Assembly: GCA_024760905.1 (NCBI GenBank)
Contig: CM045729.1
Location: forward strand, 48,218,580 to 48,282,579
Direction: 5' to 3'
DNA length: 64,000 nt
Origin: Plotosus lineatus
Lineage: Eukaryota; Chordata; Actinopteri; Siluriformes; Plotosidae
Shown here: positions 59,601-64,000 of the stretch, in pieces
Layout: every line of letters begins with the position of its first letter
How positions within the stretch are numbered: the first letter of the stretch is position 1
Notes under the pieces: model-generated
The model's database searches: none
Told to the model about the DNA's origin: nothing
Seen by the model: only the letters and a program-made list of their open reading frames with translations
Program-made: the position numbers and the translations under genes

Positions 59601-60147
59601 CAAGAAAACTTGCATGCTGGCTTGTAGTTGTTCAGCATTTTTTTTTTTTTTGGAAAACGCAAGTAAATAAAGGAAAATAGGACAAATCACTAAACAAATC
59701 ATTTTGTTGCGGATGTCATTGTTGCCCTTTTAGAATAGATGTTCAGTGATTATTCAGCCCTTTATCATCTTTAAATTTAATGATTTTTAGATATAAGATA
59801 TTCTCAAAGAGAAAGGTGTTAGCATTAAAAAACCTATTTTGCGAGGAATAAAACTTCCAGGTGCTGACCTCATTTTTCCTCATGCCAGGCTGCATTACAG
59901 CATCATACTGTGATTATTTATTTATTTTCCATTGTAATGTGGATAAATTATATGTATAATAATAAACACAACACTACAGATGGAAATATATGTATTTTAT
60001 TCTGCTATTCTTGGGTATCAGAAGAATGAGAGCAGAGCATCATGTTGTAAAACACTGTATAGGTATTTTGATCTGTATGAACATACCCCTCGTCCTCATG
60101 CAAATATTTGGAGACACTCCACACCATGATGATGAGCATAGGAGTGC
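53607..60147 (-). CDS. sctr: Secretin receptor-like family B GPCR, five internal exons (TM4 to TM7), partial
   Basis: Minus-strand exons in coding order are 60147-60087 (61 bp, TM4: TPMLIIMVWSVSKYLHEDE), 56128-56059 (70 bp: CWETRSRSWIWWILRVPVIL), 55540-55449 (92 bp, TM5: VNLLFFLSIIQTIVSKMRAA), 55290-55152 (139 bp, TM6: LAKSTLLLVSLFGVQYALFT) and 53648-53607 (42 bp, TM7: GFIVALLYCFLNGE). All have GT-AG borders, compatible phases and no stop. Exon lengths 61-70-92-x-42 are those of secretin-type receptors. GNE before the TM6 exon matches human SCTR in position, and glucagon-type receptors are two residues shorter there. Location beside tmem37 supports SCTR, although LAKST and SKYLHEDEGCW look glucagon/GLP-1 receptor-like. 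The family couples to Gs. The signal peptide, hormone-binding domain and TM1-3 would lie beyond 60147 and were not seen; the C-terminal exon was not found. Confidence 0.8.
53655..54615. other. sctr intron, degraded Tc1-like fragment possible
   Basis: 54215-54420 reads on the plus strand as a decayed transposase end (LQSSQSSDLNLI, compare the Tc1 motif [10 protein letters not shown]), suggesting an old Tc1/mariner fragment. Otherwise unannotated. Confidence 0.4.
54622..54900 (+). mobile_element. SINE-C, sctr intron
   Basis: Head with TGGGACCGAAAGGTCACTGA, body AAAGTGCCCTTGAGCAAGGC, 3' part GCTCACTTTGGATGGGTTAA and AATGCAGAGCCCAAATTTCC. It matches the copy at 37024-37262. Confidence 0.75.
55677..55945 (+). 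mobile_element. SINE-B, sctr intron
   Basis: Head fragment ATGGCATAGTGGTTAGCATT, body TGTGGACTTTGCGTGTCCTC and ACTCCACTTTCATCCCACAG, then CAGGGTGTACCCTGTCTTTG and CTCCCCAAGACTCTAGTAGG. The middle of the tRNA head with the B box is deleted. Confidence 0.7.
56131..56167. repeat. (AC)18 repeat directly upstream of an sctr splice acceptor
   Basis: On the coding (minus) strand this is (TG)18 followed immediately by TAG and the exon at 56128, so the repeat occupies the place of the polypyrimidine tract. Confidence 0.9.
56622..56697. repeat. (TA)n microsatellite
   Basis: About 37 TA units in the sctr intron. Confidence 0.95.
57100..58235 (+). mobile_element. L2-like LINE fragment, decayed, sctr intron
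   Basis: A series of plus-strand fragments across frameshifts reads LHISDHHLVSFTINLPI (end of the APE endonuclease), FRAAERKWKTSQLESDLAFY, FSSLLNPSSPPAPSSMSTED, FSNLTNEDIQQVISSCNPTT and, near 58090-58200, relics of the RT start (a degraded SL.P.DISNYRPIS motif). The order and wording match the linker and RT entry of fish L2/CR1-group LINEs. The RT palm is absent. It lies antisense to sctr. Confidence 0.75.
58266..58563 (-). mobile_element. SINE-A, RTE-tail subfamily, minus strand
   Basis: The minus strand has head GGTGGCCTGGTGGTAAAGTG, body CAGCTAACTGGGTTATCAAA, then GTGTTTCTGCCCCTTTAGCC. The LINE-5' section is reduced to ATGCCAAATCAAATGTGCGA, and the end is CATTCGCTGTGGCGACCCCT. Confidence 0.75.
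58758..59500. mobile_element. Non-autonomous hAT transposon, 743 bp, 8-bp target duplication
   Basis: Terminal repeats CAGTGCTTCTCAAATAGTGG and the complement of CAGTGCTTCTCAATTATTTT are flanked by CCCTATAC at 58750-58757 and 59501-59508. A GC-rich G-run zone follows the left end and precedes the right end. No transposase frame remains. A truncated relative is at 48350-48553. Confidence 0.9.
59510..60080. other. sctr intron, no recognisable feature
   Basis: AT-rich sequence preceding the TM4 exon on the minus strand. Confidence 0.5.
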
Positions 60148-60849
60148 CTAGAAAGGAACAAACCTATTAACTCAGCAGTACAAGCTAGAATTTTTACAAT
60201 TCCACCATTTAACAGTGTAATAAAACATCATAACTGAACTAACATTGTGTTTTTCCAGAAAATGTTTATATAGCTAGTTATACATAATTATACATGTTTG
60301 AGAGATATTAATGTGTGTTAGTGTTTGAGGACAAAATGGATAAAATCTGATTCTAGAGTTCACGATGGAACTGTTGGACATGTTCCTGAAAATGAGAAAA
60401 AATTCAAATAAAACAGACAGAGTATTCATTTAACCCTTTAGTGGGCAACGTGATTAATGCAGCCGTGAGGGGAGGGCACAAACATGTGCCTGCCCTCACG
60501 CCAGTCCCAAGTCCGGATAAATGCAGAAGGTTGCGACAGGAAGGGCATCTGGTGTAAAACTTTTGCCAGAATACAAAATGCAAACCATAAAGACAAATTT
60601 GATACCGGATCGGTCGAGGCCCGGGTTAACAACGACTGCCATCAGTGCTGTTAACCAACAGAGTGCTGGTGGAAATTGGACTACTGTTGGTCGAGGAAGT
60701 AGAGGTCGAAGAAGGAGAGGTGGGAGTTGTGTCCGTCGGCAGAGAGAGAGAAGAGGAAAGGCATGAGTCTAGGACTGAGAGTAGGGACGTTAAATGTTGG
60801 AACTATGGCAGGAAAAGGTCGAGAGCTGGCTGACATGATGTAGAGTAGG

Positions 60850-61671
60850 GTGGACAGACTGTGTGTCCAGGAGACCAGATGGAAAGGTAGCAGGGCTAGA
60901 AGCTTAGGAGTGGTGCTTAAGCTGTTTTTTCATGGTGTGGATGGGAAGAGAAATGGAGTAGGAGTCATCTTGAAGGAGGAGTCTGTCAGGAATGTTCTAG
61001 AAGTGAAAAGAGTGTCAGACAGAGTGATGAGTCTCAAGTTAGAAATTGAAGGCGTGATGTTCAATGTTGTTAGTGCTTATGCCCCACAGGCAGGATGTGA
61101 GCTAGAAGAGAAGGAGAGATTCTGGAGTGAGTTAGATGAAGTGATGCAGAATACCTCCAGAGGTGAAAGAGTGGTCATTGGTGCAGACTTCAATGGACAT
61201 GTTGGTGCAGGCAACAGAGGGGACGAGGACGTGATGGGCAGGTTTGGTATCCAGGACAGGAACACAGAAGGACAGATGTTGATAGATTTTGCAAAAAGGA
61301 TGGCAATGGCTGTGGTGAATACTTTCTTCCAGAAGAGAGAGGAGCATATGGTGACTTATAAAAGTGGAAGTAGGCTCACAAAAGTAGAATACAACTTGTG
61401 TAGGCGATGTAATTTGAAGGAAGTCAGTGACTGCAAAGTCGTAGCGGGTGAGAGTGTTGCCAAACAGCATATGATGGTGGTGTGCAGGATGATGCTGATT
61501 ATTGGTAATAGGATGCTGAGGTTGGAACTACCAGGCAGAAGGCCGAGAGGAAGACCAAAGAGCAGATTTATGGATGTGGTGAAGGAGGACATGAAGATAG
61601 TTGGAGTAAGAGTAAAAGATACAGAGGATAGGGTGAGATGGAGGCGGATGGCTTGCTGTGGCAACCCGTGA
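60850..61671 (+). pseudogene. Endonuclease fused in frame to the LINE C-terminal domain by deletion
   Basis: The frame carries the APE-type endonuclease from CVQETRWKG onward, including SAYAPQ and GADFNGH, joined without frameshift to the C-terminal RGRPKSRFMDVVKEDMK segment. The N-terminal endonuclease strand is cut off by a TAG at about 60841 in the parental frame. It cannot retrotranspose by itself, as no RT is present. Confidence 0.8.
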
Positions 61672-61690
61672 AGGGAAAAGCCGAAAGGAA

Positions 61691-61691
<1 letters not shown>

Positions 61692-61721
<30 letters not shown>

Positions 61722-61722
61722 G
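61692..61722. repeat. (GAA)n tail of LINE copy D
   Basis: About ten GAA/AAG units end the element. Copies A, B and C have two to four. Confidence 0.9.
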
Positions 61723-61884
61723 GGCAAGACAAAATGTCTGAAAGAGGCCGTAGCAACACTGCCTTAAATTTCACAAAAATCCTAAAAAATATTGTCAAGA
61801 CAGAGATAGAAAATGGGAAGATGTGTGCCGAGTAATCAGTTTAAATATATTTCTGTTTTTGTAAAGTTTAACTTGTCTTGTCTC

Positions 61885-62205
61885 ATTTCATTTTCTGAAC
61901 TGCTATGTCTCTCATCTAATATTCTTTATAAGGGTTTTGGGAGGCTGGAACCCATTTCCATTTTCCAACTACGTGTAAAGGTAGGGTACACTCCTAACAG
62001 CTTACCAGACCAATACACACACACAACCATTCACATTCACAGCTTGATGAGATCAAGGATATCCAGTTAGTCTAATATATATGACACTGAACTGGGGAAG
62101 AAACCCACACAAGTACACTGAAATGTTTTAACCAGGCACAGAGTTCAAACCCAAGACCTTTTTGCTGTAATGCAGACGTGTTAACCATGGTGCCATTCAT
62201 ATCTT
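61885..62205 (-). mobile_element. SINE-B, minus strand, degraded
   Basis: The minus strand has CATGGTTAACACGTCTGCAT (head), GGTCTTGGGTTTGAACTC (B box), GTGTACTTGTGTGGGTTTCT (body) and, near 61900, the AGCAGTTCAGAAAATGAAAT tail. Confidence 0.65.
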
Positions 62206-62209
62206 TTCT

Positions 62210-63140
62210 ATTTAAGCTTGTCGATTTACATGTTGATCCATGCCAGTGGGATTTTACATGCATGAAATCTCCTATGTGGCGAACTAATTTTTCTAAGGTC
62301 TCAAAACGATTGGTCTTACAACAGCTGTCATAAGTATCTCACTGCGCCAGGATCTGTGGTTTGTTCTTGAGCTTGGGTTACTGTCTGGGCATTGTTGTGC
62401 ATGTTCATGTTCTTGTTGTGACTAGGTGGGTTTCCTCCCACTCCCAAATACTTGTAGTTAAGTACCACTCCAAATTGCCTCTAGATATGAAAGTGTATGC
62501 TTTGGGGGTTCCATCGAGTTCACATACTGTATATCCAATCTTATTGACAAAGGGCCAGTGTGGGTGCAGGTAGTAACAGTAAACAGTAGCCACACCATCC
62601 ACCTGTTCCATAGACTGATCTCAAAAACAAAGGCTATCTAGATTGCACAATATAGTGTATAAAATTTTTAAGCTGTGTGGCAGCCATATTGTTGAGACCA
62701 GATTACTTAAAGATCGCAAAACACGACTTGAAAATCCTGATGGCCAGAATCCCTTAAATTCATATAATATTAGCAATAATTTAACCTATATATATACATA
62801 TATATATTAAGTGGAAAAAATAGGTTTTAAAATGAAATGTACATTTTGGATGTAAATATTTCCATTTTGAACTGAGATAGCCTAGTTGTCCAGAGCGGAC
62901 TCTGCTCTTGCTCAAAGTCGGTTGAGATTAGCTATTCATTATATTGAATTAATGTTTCTATTTTAGCCATCTTTTCATCATATCTGAGTATGACCTTCAA
63001 CAGTAAAGTGGTCTCACCAAGATGGCATTCCTGATCCACTGCATATTCCTACATCATGCCTAAATGCTCCTGTGGATAACAAGAATCCATTCCCTTGAAG
63101 GTAATAAAGCAATAATTCTAATGTATGTTCTGCATGTATA
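62210..63140. other. Mostly unannotated; SINE-B fragment at 62400-62500
   Basis: 62420-62500 holds plus-strand SINE-B body sequence (GTGGGTTTCCTCCCACTCCC, AAATTGCCTCTAGATATG). The remaining sequence has no recognisable exon; upstream sctr exons were looked for on the minus strand and not found. Confidence 0.4.
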
Positions 63141-63150
63141 TGCAGATATA

Positions 63151-63220
63151 GAGAGAGGGAGAGAGAGAGAGAGAGAGAGAGCAAGAGATACATACATACA
63201 TACATACATACATACATACC
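63151..63220. repeat. (GA)n and (CATA)n microsatellites
   Basis: About 15 GA units and about eight CATA units separated by a short spacer. Confidence 0.9.
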
Positions 63221-63450
63221 CCAACCAAAGCTGATGTACCAATGGAGACGTTTTCTTGAGGAATGTAGAGACAGATGGATGAGACTGTGGAGGTAATGAC
63301 CCTCCAGCAACAACCAGCTATAGTTGGCTAAAATGCCATAGTTAGAGAAAACCAGTGCAACCTTGCATCCAAGCTAAAAGAAGACACAATGCCATATTTT
63401 ACAGTCAGGGAACAGTGTAAACACTTGAAATTGAGGTTCAGCTGTGTTTT

Positions 63451-63456
<6 letters not shown>

Positions 63457-63506
<50 letters not shown>
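63457..63506. repeat. (GT)n microsatellite
   Basis: About 25 GT units. Confidence 0.95.
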
Positions 63507-63508
<2 letters not shown>

Positions 63509-63509
63509 A

Positions 63510-64000
63510 GGTTATGACTAATATGAGATTTCATAGCCTGTGGTTTTAAATGATGAACTTTAGCCTAAAACTCACAAAAATAACCTTTTCTTGTTCATAC
63601 TTTGATAAAACCTCCCGCACCTGAAGTAATTTACTATTTAAACAACAAAAAAAAAAATGACCCCTGTAAACCCCAAAAAAGCCTCACATTGTTAAAATAG
63701 CAAATTAAATCAGAGAATTGTCTGTAAACCAAATTTATTATTAAAATTAACCAGTACATTAGCAGACGTTAGAAATAATATATTATTATTATTAAAGATC
63801 TGCAGCAAAAGTCTAACATTTCTGAATGAGTGTTGATAAATTTACAGTTCAGATATTTGTCAGTTTTGCAAGTGGCGTGGAGCTGCTCCATGAGCTTTAC
63901 AAATCTCTCAGCCACTGTGTTGGAGAAGAGACACTCTAAGCAGTGAAGGTTCCTTTACCCAACGAGTGGTGAAGCATTTCACAGCTTTGGAGCACTTAAA
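63510..64000. other. Unassigned; one open minus-strand stretch at the window end
   Basis: On the minus strand 63960-63790 is open and reads VAERFVKLMEQLHATCKTDK preceded by a TTAG that could act as an acceptor, with AATAAA-like sequence downstream. I do not recognise the peptide. It could be a terminal exon or chance. Confidence 0.2.

Larger units (their letters stand above)
60455..61722 (+). mobile_element. RTE-like LINE, copy D, internally deleted derivative
   Basis: It has the 5' end ATGCAGCCGTGAGGGGAGGG, the complete endonuclease region (CVQETRWKGSRARSL, VVSAYAPQAG, VIGADFNGHVGAGNRGDED) and then, at about 61500, a jump from RMMLI directly to IGNRMLRLELPGRRPRGRPK, followed by the normal 3' end and (GAA)n. 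The whole reverse transcriptase, about 1.9 kb relative to copy C, is missing. The joined frame 60850-61671 stays open for 273 codons. No clean target duplication was seen. Confidence 0.88.

Noticed and set aside
62881..63313. Possible upstream sctr exons on the minus strand
   Set aside because: I searched for TM1-TM3 motifs (such as a Y.W.L.EG.YLH block) and found none; the open frames here are driven by the (GA)n and (CATA)n repeats.

Overview
This window is nuclear DNA of a vertebrate, most likely a ray-finned fish and probably a teleost. The protein-coding exons are short, split by GT-AG introns and clearly vertebrate. The rest is typical fish repeat landscape: Tc1, Tigger and hAT DNA transposons, RTE-like and L2-like LINEs, several tRNA-derived SINE families, V-SINEs, and many long (GT)n, (TA)n and (CT)n tracts. 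Nothing bacterial, organellar or viral was recognised.

Five host genes can be assembled exon by exon: steap3 (+, 11834-20192, four coding exons, 486 aa), c2orf76 (-, 22901-29716, five exons, 125 aa), dbi/ACBP (+, 35347-40779, four exons, 87 aa), tmem37 (+, 47447-51607, two exons, 221 aa) and part of a family B GPCR best read as the secretin receptor sctr (-, five exons between 53607 and 60147, both ends not found). To my knowledge STEAP3-C2orf76-DBI-TMEM37-SCTR is the gene order of human chromosome 2q14, so the window is a conserved synteny block. The genes do not form one pathway: iron and copper reduction, an uncharacterised small protein, acyl-CoA binding, a claudin-like membrane protein and a peptide hormone receptor.

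Layout. 1-11.8 kb: repeats only, beginning with a decayed restriction-like-endonuclease LINE. 11.8-20.2 kb: steap3, whose first intron holds a deleted RTE-like LINE and a Tigger-type MITE. 20.2-22.9 kb: intergenic. 22.9-29.7 kb: c2orf76, with a Tigger relic, a TTAA-flanked transposon and a nearly intact Tc1 in its introns. 29.7-35.3 kb: the head-to-head interval between c2orf76 and dbi, containing a full-length RTE-like LINE. 35.3-40.8 kb: dbi. 40.8-47.4 kb: a Tigger-type element and another full-length RTE-like LINE ending about 240 bp before the tmem37 start codon. 47.4-51.6 kb: tmem37. 53.6-60.1 kb: sctr exons with an L2-like LINE, a SINE and a hAT element in the largest intron. 60.1-64 kb: a deleted RTE-like LINE, SINE fragments and microsatellites.

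The observations most worth following up are the apparent secretin receptor in a fish genome, a (TG)18 tract abutting one of its splice acceptors, SINEs built from a tRNA head plus both ends of the resident RTE-like LINE with a second subfamily carrying a different tail, and a Tigger-type MITE family that carries CCAAT and GC-box modules.
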